A program made the position numbers and the translations under genes. The notes beneath the pieces are model-generated. The model saw nothing but the letters and a program-made list of their open reading frames with translations, searched no databases and was not told the origin of the DNA. 64,000 nucleotides of DNA from CAMPKL01 sp963817465 (GTDB taxonomy: Bacteria; Acidobacteriota; Terriglobia; Bryobacterales; UBA6623): NCBI GenBank assembly GCA_963817465.1, contig CAWFOP010000018.1, positions 310,001-374,000 of the forward strand, given 5' to 3'. Shown piece after piece: positions 52,751 to 64,000 of this stretch. The first letter of the stretch is position 1, and the number at the start of each line of letters is the position of its first letter.

Positions 52751-55414
52751 ATGCACAGCGTCATGACATACCGAGGAATCGCCCGCAGCATGAGACACTC
52801 ATCCGTTCGTCCCCTCCTGTTCCTCTTAGCGCTCGGCGCCCTGTTCTTTGGCGCGGCGCAACGGACCTGGGCCCAGAGTAGTCCGTTCACCCCGTCCTCG
52901 TTGAACTTCGGCAGCGTCGAGATCGGCAGCGCCAGCATGCTGAGCTTCGACTACCTGTCCAGCGACCAGAACGAGTTGACGATCCACTTCTCGTCGGACA
53001 ACAGCGCCTTCTCGGTGACGCCTTTGAGCACCAACTCGATCTTCAACGAGGGTGTGATGGCGACGGTCACCTTCCGGCCGCGCACGGTCGGCCCGACAAC
53101 GGGCAACATCATCGTCGAGGCCGACGTGCTGGCGGGCGAATTCACCGTTCGCCAATTGGTGGGCATGGTGCCCGTGCAGGGCATCGGCACCGCGCCGTTC
53201 AACATCAATCCGACGTCGCTGACATTTCCACCGACCCCTCTCGGCCAAACCAGCGCCGCCCAGCAGTTTCGCGTTTCTTTGCCCAACGCCGTCGAAGGGA
53301 TGGCCCTCGACTTTTCCGTCTCCTCCGGCAATCCAAACGCATTTCAACCAACGCCCGCGCTGTTCACGCTGCTTCCCGGCGAGTCGCAGCTCGTCGACGT
53401 GACGTTCTCACCGGTGACGGCAGGCGAAACCCAGTCGGCGATTATCGTTTCCGGAGGCGGGGCGAACATTCCTGTGGACGTCACGGGAGAAGGCATCGCT
53501 ATCACCGTGGACCCGCTGGAGCTGACCTTGCCGCCCACGCTGACCGGCTGCGGCTCGGATGCCCAGCTTACGGTGATCCCGACGCTGACCGCTGACGTGC
53601 TGTTGGGTCCCGCCGATCGCCGCTTCAGCGCATCGCCGACGCAATTCATCGCGTCCAGCCCGACGACGGTCATCGTTTCCATCGCCCAAGCCCCGGCTGG
53701 AACGACGATGACCAACGTGATCGTCAATGCGCGCGAGAGGGGACGACCCGCCCAGCAAGTGCTCGTTCCGACCACCGCGACCGGCATTTCCGTGCTGCCC
53801 GACCCGACATCGCTGAGTTTCGGGGCTGTCACGGTCGGTTCGACCTCGGCGACGTTATCGATTCAAATTGACACAAGCCTCCCGGCGATGATCCAGACGA
53901 CGGCGCTGAGCGACAATCCGGCGTTCGAGATCGTCTCCGCCGAGGGCGGTTTGGTTCAGGTGGCCTTCTCGCCGACGGCGGAAGGACTCGCGAGCGGCAC
54001 GGTCACGATTCAAGCGTTCACTGACGCCGATCCCGAGTGCATGCGGCCGATCACGATCCCGGTGAGCGGCACGGGCCAGGCCCTCGGGCTGCGATTGGAC
54101 CCGTTGTCGCTCGACTTCGGCGAAACCCCGACAAGGGGCGGCAACACTCTGCGCGCCAACTTGATCAACGAATCCGACGTAGACTTCCAAGCCGCCGCTC
54201 TGTCGAGTCAGCCCGCCTTCACAGTCGGGATGCCGGCTTTCAGCGTGCCGGCGAACTCTTCGGTACCGGTCGACGTGACGTTTTCGCCGACCCAGGACGG
54301 TCCGGCCAGCGGGCAGGTGACCTTCCAGCTCACGGCGATGGGCCTGAATCCGACCGACCTGCTGCTGCCGGTGTCGGGAACCGGGGTGACGGCGGCGTTG
54401 ACCTACAGCGCAGTGATCGGCGGCTCGACCTCGCCCGTCATCCCCGGCGGCACGATTCAAGCGCCGTCGGTCGTCGTCGGGGGAAGCTCCACGTTTGTCG
54501 TCGTCGCCACGAATCCGGGAACGTCTCCCGCCACAATCGCTTCGATCGGCGTGACCGGCGACGCATTCGGTCCCCAGGTGTTCGAAGCCGTGGTGAGGAC
54601 CGTGGCGCCGGGAGAGTCGTTCAGCTTGCCGCTGACCTTTGACCCCGCCGCCCTCGGACGGTCGACCGGCGAGTTGCGGCTTGGGACCGCGACATTTGCG
54701 CTATCCGGCGTGGGGTTGCTTGGCGGCGGTTCGATCACAGGCTGGCCCGGCGGCGTCCAGGCCCTCCAGCAGTTATCGGTCGGCGTCGCCTTGGACGACC
54801 CGGCCTTAACGGATGTGTCGGGCCTGCTGACATTGACCTACGCACCGGACGACAGTCTACCGGCCGACCCCAATGTGGTCTTCGCGAACGGGGCGAACAC
54901 GGTCGCCTTCACGATTCCCATGGGCCAGACGCAAGCGACCTTCATGGGCGGCTCGCAAACCGTCGGATTGCAGACGGGTTCGGTGGCCGGCGTGATTACG
55001 CTCTCCGCGACGTTCGACGCGGGCCTAGCGGCGGTCACTCCGGCCGCGGGCGTTTTTGTCAGCTCCCCGGTAGCGAGCTCCGCCCCGGTCATCACGTCGG
55101 TGACGATCACCAACGCCACCGGGTCAGGATTTACCGTCGTCGCACGAGGGTTGACGACCACGCGCGCAATCACGCAGATGCAAGTCACGCTCTCCCCGCG
55201 CGGCGCGGTGGACTTGGCGACTCCCACCGTGACGGTGAGCGGCATCGGCGAGGCGTTCGCGACGTATTTCGCGGGTCAAACCGAGTTCGGCGGGCAGTTC
55301 CAAGTGAGCGTGCCGTTCAACGTTTCGGGGGCGACTAATGCAATTGGTTCGGTCTCGGTCACGATGTCGAACGCCAGCGGGACGTCCGCGGCGGTGTCGG
55401 CGAACCTGCCTTAA
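52751..55414 (+). CDS. Large secreted beta-sandwich protein (choice-of-anchor D type)
   Basis: This 887-aa protein has a signal peptide (SVRPLLFLLALGALFFGAAQRTWA, in parts) followed by multiple repeated beta-sandwich modules of the HYDIN/choice-of-anchor D type (each with a pattern like TSLSFGAVTVGSTSATLSIQ ... VTFSPT ... GTVTIQ ... VPVSGTG). A later part resembles a Calx-beta or Ig fold (VSGLLTLTYAPDDSLPADP). No catalytic motif is seen; it may be an extracellular scaffold. The gene lies between the T6SS halves on the opposite strand, and its stop faces that of the FHA gene. The annotated ATG at 52751 has in-frame alternatives at 52763 and 52790. Confidence 0.75.
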   Translation: MHSVMTYRGIARSMRHSSVRPLLFLLALGALFFGAAQRTWAQSSPFTPSSLNFGSVEIGSASMLSFDYLSSDQNELTIHFSSDNSAFSVTPLSTNSIFNEGVMATVTFRPRTVGPTTGNIIVEADVLAGEFTVRQLVGMVPVQGIGTAPFNINPTSLTFPPTPLGQTSAAQQFRVSLPNAVEGMALDFSVSSGNPNAFQPTPALFTLLPGESQLVDVTFSPVTAGETQSAIIVSGGGANIPVDVTGEGIAITVDPLELTLPPTLTGCGSDAQLTVIPTLTADVLLGPADRRFSASPTQFIASSPTTVIVSIAQAPAGTTMTNVIVNARERGRPAQQVLVPTTATGISVLPDPTSLSFGAVTVGSTSATLSIQIDTSLPAMIQTTALSDNPAFEIVSAEGGLVQVAFSPTAEGLASGTVTIQAFTDADPECMRPITIPVSGTGQALGLRLDPLSLDFGETPTRGGNTLRANLINESDVDFQAAALSSQPAFTVGMPAFSVPANSSVPVDVTFSPTQDGPASGQVTFQLTAMGLNPTDLLLPVSGTGVTAALTYSAVIGGSTSPVIPGGTIQAPSVVVGGSSTFVVVATNPGTSPATIASIGVTGDAFGPQVFEAVVRTVAPGESFSLPLTFDPAALGRSTGELRLGTATFALSGVGLLGGGSITGWPGGVQALQQLSVGVALDDPALTDVSGLLTLTYAPDDSLPADPNVVFANGANTVAFTIPMGQTQATFMGGSQTVGLQTGSVAGVITLSATFDAGLAAVTPAAGVFVSSPVASSAPVITSVTITNATGSGFTVVARGLTTTRAITQMQVTLSPRGAVDLATPTVTVSGIGEAFATYFAGQTEFGGQFQVSVPFNVSGATNAIGSVSVTMSNASGTSAAVSANLP

Positions 55415-55426
55415 CGCGATATCGGT

Positions 55427-56419
55427 TTAGTGGGCGCGGCGCTCGAAGCCCAGGCGGATGGTCGTCGAGCGGGCCAGTTGCGCCCGCTGACCGCGCTTGA
55501 GCGGAAACGGCTTGCCGGGCTTGAGCTCATTGCCGTTGAGGAAGGTGCCGTTGGAGCTGCCCAGGTCGATCAGGAAATAGCGCTTGCCGCGGCGATGGAC
55601 TTCGCAGTGGAAACGCGAGATGGAGCGATCGGCGTCATGGATGACCATGTCGTTCTGCTCGCCGCCGTCTTCTTGCACGGCGCCGATCCGCAACAGATCT
55701 CCATCGAACGGATGCCGCCGGCCGCGCTCGATTCCGGACATGATCTCAATGTACGGATCGCGGCGTCTGACCCAGATGATGGCCCAGACCAGCGCGAATA
55801 CAACCACGCAGACGGCGACCACGATCAGAATGACGCGCAGGCGGAAGCGGCTGTCGAGACGCTCCTGAATCATGCCGTCGAGTTGCTGGACGTCGGGGTC
55901 GTTCGGGGCCGCCTCGCGCGCGATAGCGATCTGCTTGTCGGCGGTGTCAAGGTCGTCGGCTAAGAACGCTTCTTCGGCCTTCTTGAAGGCGTCCCGCCGC
56001 TGCATTTCGCTCTGCAGCGATTGCTCGATCGCGGCGTTCTCGGCGGCGCTGGCCTCGGCTTGCTGGTTTTCCTGCTGCTCCATGCGCGCCAGGGCGTCCT
56101 TGCGGCCGTTGTAGGCGACCGAGTTGTTCGGATCGAGCAGCAGAATTTTGGTGTAGATGCGCGCTTGCTCCTCGGGATCGTCCGTCTCGAGGGCCTCGCG
56201 CATCAGGTCCTGGACCTCGGCGTCCTGAACGCGATTCGCTGCTTGCTTTGGATTCTTCGGGAGGCTGTTGAGCTTCTGCGCGCCCGGAATCTTGTTGAGA
56301 GGAATCTTTGGCAGCTTCTGCGCGGCGCTGTCCGCCGCGGCCCCGCACAGGAGGACGGCGGCCGCCAGCACAAACCGGGCCGCGGCTAAGCCATGGCTGT
56401 GCTGAACGGTGTCGAACAT
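55427..56419 (-). CDS. FHA-domain membrane protein of the T6SS locus
   Basis: FHA domains bind phosphothreonine, and several T6SSs are switched by a kinase/FHA pair. The 330-aa protein has a signal peptide (about residues 12-33), a helical TPR-like and coiled part (70-190), a membrane helix (194-217), and a C-terminal FHA domain (222-330) with RIGAVQEDGGEQNDMVI, SISRFHCEV and LGSSNGTFLNG. That topology puts FHA in the cytoplasm. It follows clpV by nine bases, so it belongs to the T6SS operon; the kinase-FGE gene downstream is a possible partner. Confidence 0.85.
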   Translation of the reverse strand: MFDTVQHSHGLAAARFVLAAAVLLCGAAADSAAQKLPKIPLNKIPGAQKLNSLPKNPKQAANRVQDAEVQDLMREALETDDPEEQARIYTKILLLDPNNSVAYNGRKDALARMEQQENQQAEASAAENAAIEQSLQSEMQRRDAFKKAEEAFLADDLDTADKQIAIAREAAPNDPDVQQLDGMIQERLDSRFRLRVILIVVAVCVVVFALVWAIIWVRRRDPYIEIMSGIERGRRHPFDGDLLRIGAVQEDGGEQNDMVIHDADRSISRFHCEVHRRGKRYFLIDLGSSNGTFLNGNELKPGKPFPLKRGQRAQLARSTTIRLGFERRAH

Positions 56420-56428
56420 GCCTTTAGC

Positions 56429-59197
<2,769 letters not shown>

Positions 59198-59227
59198 GTC
59201 GTTGGGTCCTTTGCGATATCGTTTGCG

Positions 59228-61039
59228 CTAATCGAGCAAGCGGCGGCGGCGGCGCGGGGGTTCGGCGTCATCGCGCCGGGGTGATTCGGGCGCGGCTCCG
59301 CCCGGTTCTTCCCAGGGCGCCGCCGGGCCTGGCGCCGGAGTGCCGCGCGGGGGCTCGGGATCGGATGAGACGCGGCGGAAGCGCGGTTCCGTCGGCTGCG
59401 CCTCGGTGAGGCGCGACGGCGCGACCCGGCTTTCCCGCCGCGAGCGTCCGTACCCTTCTTGCGGCACGGTGGGCGGCGCGGAAGGCGGCGGAGCGCTCGG
59501 AGGCGGAGGCGGCGACGAAACCCGGCCGGGGGATTGCTGCGAACCCGCAAAGAAGCGGTGACGCTTGAACAGTACGCCGCTGCGGATCGGGTGATGCGCC
59601 GGGATCGCCACGCGCAGGTCGGTGATGGTCGGCACGTCGGGCGCCTCGAAGTCGAACTCGAAATTCCGCTGCTGCTGCGAGCGGCACTCGGCGGTGATGA
59701 TCTCCGGTTCGCGGCGGAAGCCCGCGCCTTCGTTGATGTGAATCTCGGCCGTGATCTTCTCGCCGGGCTGGAAGACGGCATTGTCCTCTCCAGCGAGAAT
59801 CAGACGGTACTTGTCGCGCCCTTCGAGGCGCAGGTTGGCGAAGTGGATCGTCAGATCGTCTTCGAAACCTTGCATGCGCGAATGCTTGGCCGCGACCTTG
59901 TAGAGCTGCTTGCCGCCCGAGTCGAAGATGAAGTTCATCGCTTCGAGGGTCGGGCTGATGCGGAAGTCCACGTATTTGCCTTCCAGCGCCAGCTCGAGCC
60001 GGTCGAGCGCACGCAGACGTCCTTGCGCCTCGCGAATCTCAAAGCCCAGATCGTCGTGGATCGTCCAGCGGCGGCTGACGCCGAGAAGCTTCTTTTGCTG
60101 CTCGACGAGCGCGATGAATTCGCTCTCGCCGGTCTCGATGAGCTGGTCGTAGTACTGTTTCACCGGAATGCTGAGGTCGAGATAGACGGCCGCCGAATGA
60201 AAGAAACGTCGCAGCGCGCTGAAGAAGTCCTCCGTCGGCTGCAGCGGATCGACCATGTCGTAGAGCGTGCTCTGCAACGACGTGGTCATGCGTCCGACGA
60301 ATTGCATGGTCTCGGTGTCGAGCTCGGTCTCGATGCCGCGCTCGCGGAACAGCCCGACGTACTCCTGCATGGCGCGATAAAGCGTCGAATAGCGCGTGAG
60401 CAGACTCTCGGACTCCTCGACCAGCTTGCGCCAGCCGGCGGCGAGCTCGCTGTGGCTGACCATCGACGTGCAGGGCGGGATGTACGACGTGTCCTTCTCG
60501 TAAATGTTGGCCGTCTTGGCCTTACGGATCTTCGCGACGGGCAGGCCATAGGCCGCGTCGTCTGCGTGCAGGCTCAGGGCGACCCCGAATGCGGACCGCC
60601 GGGCGCTCTTCATTTGCGGGTTGGCCTCGTCCTTGACGCCGTCGACCGCACGCTTGACCTGGGGATCGGTGAGCACATAGATTACGGCCTCGCTCACGCC
60701 CTCGAGCTCAGGTTTCGGGAAGCTCCGCCGCACGGGGTGTTCGGGATCGATGTCCACGATCACGCCGCCCTGCGTCAGCCCGCGGCACTGCGTGACGGCC
60801 ACGCTCAACTGCTCTTCGTCTTCGTCGACAATCACGATGGGATCATGCTTGACGGCGCCGCGCTCGGATTCAGGCAACCGCGGTCCGCCCCCGACCACGC
60901 CGAACGACGGCGCGGAGTACCGCAACATCCACAACAACGCAGAGTCGAAATAGCGCTCTTGACGCACGAAATGATCGGGCGTCAACAGCATGCCGTGTTC
61001 CCAGTTGACCGACTCTAACTTGATATCTTCAGGATCCAT
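59228..61039 (-). CDS. tssK: T6SS baseplate protein TssK
   Basis: TssK connects the T6SS baseplate to the membrane complex. The N-terminal part shows the TssK pattern VNWEHGMLLTPDHFVRQERYF and the segment YVLTDPQVKRAV; the helical middle and the receptor-binding C-terminal domain follow. At 603 aa it is much longer than the usual roughly 450 aa, because a Pro/Ser/Arg-rich tail of about 100 residues (about 503-603) ends in PRRRRRLLD. It is followed by clpV after 30 bases. Confidence 0.85.
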   Translation of the reverse strand: MDPEDIKLESVNWEHGMLLTPDHFVRQERYFDSALLWMLRYSAPSFGVVGGGPRLPESERGAVKHDPIVIVDEDEEQLSVAVTQCRGLTQGGVIVDIDPEHPVRRSFPKPELEGVSEAVIYVLTDPQVKRAVDGVKDEANPQMKSARRSAFGVALSLHADDAAYGLPVAKIRKAKTANIYEKDTSYIPPCTSMVSHSELAAGWRKLVEESESLLTRYSTLYRAMQEYVGLFRERGIETELDTETMQFVGRMTTSLQSTLYDMVDPLQPTEDFFSALRRFFHSAAVYLDLSIPVKQYYDQLIETGESEFIALVEQQKKLLGVSRRWTIHDDLGFEIREAQGRLRALDRLELALEGKYVDFRISPTLEAMNFIFDSGGKQLYKVAAKHSRMQGFEDDLTIHFANLRLEGRDKYRLILAGEDNAVFQPGEKITAEIHINEGAGFRREPEIITAECRSQQQRNFEFDFEAPDVPTITDLRVAIPAHHPIRSGVLFKRHRFFAGSQQSPGRVSSPPPPPSAPPPSAPPTVPQEGYGRSRRESRVAPSRLTEAQPTEPRFRRVSSDPEPPRGTPAPGPAAPWEEPGGAAPESPRRDDAEPPRRRRRLLD

Positions 61040-61063
61040 GATGGTCTTCCTGCCGCCCTTACC

Positions 61064-61966
61064 TTACGCCACCGCCCCTAGATAGGTGTTCAAACCCAGG
61101 CGCGAGTTTTCTTCCGCAATTCCCAGGCGCGGGGGCTTCGTTGGGTCGAGCACCACCCAGGCGACGCTGCGGCTCTGGTAGCACGGCATCACCAGGCGCA
61201 ACACCGCTTCGAGCATCTCGGGGCGCTTCTGGTCGTAGTCGTAATAGGTTTCCAGCGGCGTGGGGCCGATATGCACGCGCAGCTCGCCCAAGTCTTCGAT
61301 GCGGTCGCCGGCGACTGCGTCGATGCCCAGACGCGACGCCTTGGCGCCAAGCGCCGAGCGCAGCCGCTCGGGTATCGGCCGCACGCCGGGCCTGCGTTCC
61401 AGGTGATGCAACGGCAGCCCGAGGATCGTCTCCAGAGCCGTCCCAATGCCCTGCTCCGTCGCGGCGTTGCGGGCCAAGTACGGCAAGAGCACGGCCAACG
61501 AATACCAATTCTCAGTCGGCCACCTATCGGGGTCGAAGCCGAACAGCCGCATCCATCGAGCGCAGGCCGCGCGATTGTCCGGGCGCACATCGAACAGTCG
61601 TGCGCCTTCGCGCACCCAGTGGATGGCCTTCTGCAACGGGTCGTCGAAGACGCGCACGACGTCGTCGACGCCGGGCTCGGCTTCGGTGCCGCGATGCCAC
61701 ATGCCGACCGGGAGATGCTCGAAGTAGCCGAGTCCCGCGACCCACAGCTCGACCTTGGTCGCGCCGTCGATGATCGCGCCGGCTTCAGGCCTCTGCCGCA
61801 CGACCCAACGGTCGGGAGCCCCCAGGCCCGCCATCCGCACCGTCACGCGGGAGGCCGCCAGGCCGTTCTTCTCGAGGATGTCGAGCGCCGAGTCGACCGT
61901 GTGGTGAAAGCCGTAGAAGCTCTGCGAAAACTGCGGCATCGCGCGCGGCTGCGTCGCCGCCGTCAT
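61064..61966 (-). CDS. tssG: T6SS baseplate protein TssG
   Basis: TssG is a wedge component of the T6SS baseplate with TssE and TssF. The 300-aa product opens with PQFSQSFYGFHHTVDSALDILEKNGL and contains LFDVRPDNRAACARWMRLFGF, TEQGIGTALETILGLPLHHLERRPG, and a C-terminal beta region with IGPTPLETYYDYDQKRPEMLEAVLRLVMPCYQ (in parts), as known for TssG. The ATG overlaps the tssF stop by four bases, indicating coupling. Confidence 0.85.
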   Translation of the reverse strand: MTAATQPRAMPQFSQSFYGFHHTVDSALDILEKNGLAASRVTVRMAGLGAPDRWVVRQRPEAGAIIDGATKVELWVAGLGYFEHLPVGMWHRGTEAEPGVDDVVRVFDDPLQKAIHWVREGARLFDVRPDNRAACARWMRLFGFDPDRWPTENWYSLAVLLPYLARNAATEQGIGTALETILGLPLHHLERRPGVRPIPERLRSALGAKASRLGIDAVAGDRIEDLGELRVHIGPTPLETYYDYDQKRPEMLEAVLRLVMPCYQSRSVAWVVLDPTKPPRLGIAEENSRLGLNTYLGAVA

Positions 61967-63684
61967 GACCAGACCGCCTCGAGCCGCAGATGCGAGTCGA
62001 CGATCATGAGGCTCTCGAGGCGCCGCTCGAGCTCCTGGCTCAGAATGCGCAGCTCTTCGTCCGGATCGGTGAAGGCGTCTTTGTCGAATTCACAGCGCAC
62101 GCGGTGGATGCGGTGCAGCGCGCCGGTCTCGCCGCGCTCCAGACCCAACTCGGTCGACACGCTGCGGATGCGTGAATCGTAGGCCTTGGCGGCGGCGATC
62201 ATGTCGGCGTCGGTGATGATGCGGTTGCGATTCAGCAGCGCGGCCGCGAAGCGCCGTTGCGCCGACTCGAAGGTCTCGCCGTCCGACCCGCCCGCGGCCG
62301 AGGTCGGGTTGATCACGCGCACCGCCGGCGCCGAGCCTTGCTTGAGGAATGATTGGATCTTGCCGGGTCCGACGCGATTTCCGGCTTTGCCGGAGGTCAG
62401 CCACAGCCGCAGGTTCGCGTACGAATCCGTGGAGCCGTCGGCGTGCCGGGCGGGCTCGAGATGAATGCGTCCGTTCTGGATGGCGTAGCGGCCCAGCCCC
62501 TCCTCGGTGGAAGGATGAAACTGCGGCGCGTAGGCGTGACGGCCCTCGCCGAAAACCGACAGCGGCGCCACGAGCAGCTTCTCGGCGCCGGCCTCGCGAC
62601 TGATCGGAATCGTCACGCCGTGCTCGCCGAACCGAATCGTCTCGTTGAAGCATTCCGCGTTCGACGCCGTGACGGCGTTGAGCGTGATATTGAGGATGGC
62701 CTCGTCGAGCGGCGGCGCGTCGGGCCCCATCGAGATGCGCAGCCAGGCGCGCGGCTGCTCGAGAAGGCGCGGCCCTTCGGTTCCCAGGATCGAGCGCAGC
62801 GCCTTGTCCATCGCGCGCGGCTGCCGGCATAGAAAACGACGCTCGGGCGGCGCGCTGGGGAAGATCAAGACACGCCCGGCGTAGTAGCCGTCGGGCAGCT
62901 CCGGAGTTTCGGCCGCGCCGGAGTCTTCGATCGGCGAATCCGCCGGCGCCGGCTCGTCAGCGGCGTCCTTGATGATCCACTCCAAGCGCCGGACGCCGGC
63001 GTTGCGGCGCTGCGGACGTAGGATCCCGGCGGCGCTAAAGTCTCCATCGGGACCCGCCAGGCACCAGGGCTCATTGCGCAGGGCGCGGGCGACCGGATCG
63101 GCGTCCGGCCCCAAGTCGAAGAAGAAGCCCTGCCCGGAAAGGTGCGTATCGGGCAAGTTCTCGATCGCCAGAAACAGCGCCGGATAGGCTCCTAGACCCG
63201 CGCGCACGGGTTCGAGCGACGGTCGCGCCGCCTGTATCGGCTCGGACGGATCCACGCCGCTGAGCAACCGCAGCATGCCGTCCTGATAGGCCAGGGCGAC
63301 CGCGATGCGGGCGTCGGAGGGCGAAATCGCGGCGTCGGTCGTGAAAGTCAGCCTTTCGCCGGATTCGGTCTCCCCGAGCAGCTCGGCCCCAGCGGGTATG
63401 CGGGCCGATTGTCCGGACTTAGGCAGAAACCGCACGACCGTCTGCGCCGAACGCGGCCTGCGGCGATCGACGCCCAACCCTTCGATCAACTCATCGAGCA
63501 GGGCTGTGCGGATGCGGCCGGTTTCCGAGTAGAGCGCTTCGAGCTCGACGGCGAACGTGCGGAACAAAACCGCCAAGACCGGGTCGGTGGTCTCCGATGA
63601 AATCCCGAATTCCTTCAGGCGGTCACGGAAGTCCTGCCGCAGTTTGCGGTCGATCTCCACTGCGCTGGGAAGGTCGTAGGCCAT
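61963..63684 (-). CDS. tssF: T6SS baseplate protein TssF
   Basis: TssF builds the T6SS baseplate wedge. The 573-aa product begins with the typical KLRQDFRDRLKEFGI and LAVLFRTFAVELEALYSETGRIRTALLDELIEGL; later stretches are AISPSDARIAVALAY, PENLPDTHLSGQGF-like surface loops, and a C-terminal FAAALLNRNRIITDADMIAAAKAYDSRIRSV region. Its stop overlaps the tssG start. The length is normal for the family. It lies seven bases after tssE. Confidence 0.88.
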   Translation of the reverse strand: MAYDLPSAVEIDRKLRQDFRDRLKEFGISSETTDPVLAVLFRTFAVELEALYSETGRIRTALLDELIEGLGVDRRRPRSAQTVVRFLPKSGQSARIPAGAELLGETESGERLTFTTDAAISPSDARIAVALAYQDGMLRLLSGVDPSEPIQAARPSLEPVRAGLGAYPALFLAIENLPDTHLSGQGFFFDLGPDADPVARALRNEPWCLAGPDGDFSAAGILRPQRRNAGVRRLEWIIKDAADEPAPADSPIEDSGAAETPELPDGYYAGRVLIFPSAPPERRFLCRQPRAMDKALRSILGTEGPRLLEQPRAWLRISMGPDAPPLDEAILNITLNAVTASNAECFNETIRFGEHGVTIPISREAGAEKLLVAPLSVFGEGRHAYAPQFHPSTEEGLGRYAIQNGRIHLEPARHADGSTDSYANLRLWLTSGKAGNRVGPGKIQSFLKQGSAPAVRVINPTSAAGGSDGETFESAQRRFAAALLNRNRIITDADMIAAAKAYDSRIRSVSTELGLERGETGALHRIHRVRCEFDKDAFTDPDEELRILSQELERRLESLMIVDSHLRLEAVWS

Positions 63685-63691
63685 GGGGGGC

Positions 63692-64000
63692 TCAGAATCC
63701 CAAACGCACCGTCTCGCCGCTGTCGTCGGTGGCGGCGATCGTCACGACATAGGACTGTGTTTCTTGGTCGGGGGTGGTTTCCGCGGTGATCTCCGCGACA
63801 CGATAGCGTGTGATTCCCAAATCTTCAAAAGCCTGATTGATTTCTCGGCGCGCCAGCTCCGGCAAATCGCGGGAGCTGCGCGCCCCTTCAAAAAGATCGC
63901 GGACGCCGAAATGCTTCGACCCCTTCCAGCTTCCATGCGGCGTGCGGGCGATGACGCGCAGCACTTGCATGACAGCCTCGACCTCGGTGCACTTGGCCAA
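63692..64000 (-). CDS. tssE: T6SS baseplate protein TssE (gp25-like), partial
   Basis: The frame runs off the window end, so the start is not fixed. The visible 102 residues carry a gp25-like pattern (RTPHGSWKGSKHFGVRDLFEGARSSRDLPELARREINQAFEDLGITRYRVAEI, seen in parts), and the position before tssF and tssG fits. TssE is the sheath-docking initiator in the baseplate. The missing tssA, tssB, tssC and membrane-complex genes are probably further along beyond 64000. Confidence 0.8.
   Translation of the reverse strand: MAKCTEVEAVMQVLRVIARTPHGSWKGSKHFGVRDLFEGARSSRDLPELARREINQAFEDLGITRYRVAEITAETTPDQETQSYVVTIAATDDSGETVRLGF

Overview
The window reads like a chromosomal segment of a GC-rich, aerobic, Gram-negative bacterium, most likely an acidobacterium of the Solibacter/Bryobacterales type. 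This is an inference from gene content: alternative complex III with a caa3 oxidase, many exported repeat proteins, a kinase/FGE fusion, and a RAYT-type transposase with purine-rich flanks. I see no rRNA, tRNA or CRISPR array.

Layout. 1-4.65 kb is an accessory stretch: an unrecognised gene, a RAYT transposase bounded by a 17-bp inverted repeat, a second inverted-repeat family (copies at 222, 373 and 4618), and a HEAT-like/HExxH gene pair. 4.66-11.9 kb (minus strand) is a complete Na+-translocating NADH:quinone reductase operon, nqrABCDEF, followed by the maturation genes apbE and nqrM. 12.3-15.1 kb (plus) carries thiS, a MerR-type regulator, lolA and a pilC/gspF homologue. 15.3-27.9 kb (minus) is a 12-gene respiratory operon, actABCDEF, a small membrane protein, sco and ctaCDEF, read from one clear sigma70-type promoter at 28.03-28.05 kb. 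Together with NQR it describes an electron path from NADH to quinone to cytochrome c to O2. 28.3-41.1 kb is mixed: a TrmB-like regulator, a NIPSNAP protein, two FG-GAP proteins, an S9 peptidase, modABC, an alpha-L-fucosidase and a DapA-like enzyme.

41.1-64 kb is a type VI secretion island. On the minus strand it has tssE (cut by the window end), tssF, tssG, tssK, clpV and an FHA protein. After two exported plus-strand proteins come a Ser/Thr kinase-FGE fusion, two DUF4384-like proteins, a caspase-PEGA-TPR protein, vgrG, a beta-repeat-like protein, and three tandem paralogues of a family I do not recognise. That block is the best candidate for new biology: a VgrG with its own cargo, immunity or adaptor set, beside a kinase/FHA/caspase-like signalling module.

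A technical point affects the whole annotation. At least eight genes are broken by small frameshifts, and nine of these events are each repaired by deleting one base from a run of 2-5 identical bases. This looks like systematic +1 indel error in the assembly rather than nine mutations. I give the repaired gene spans and the suspected positions.
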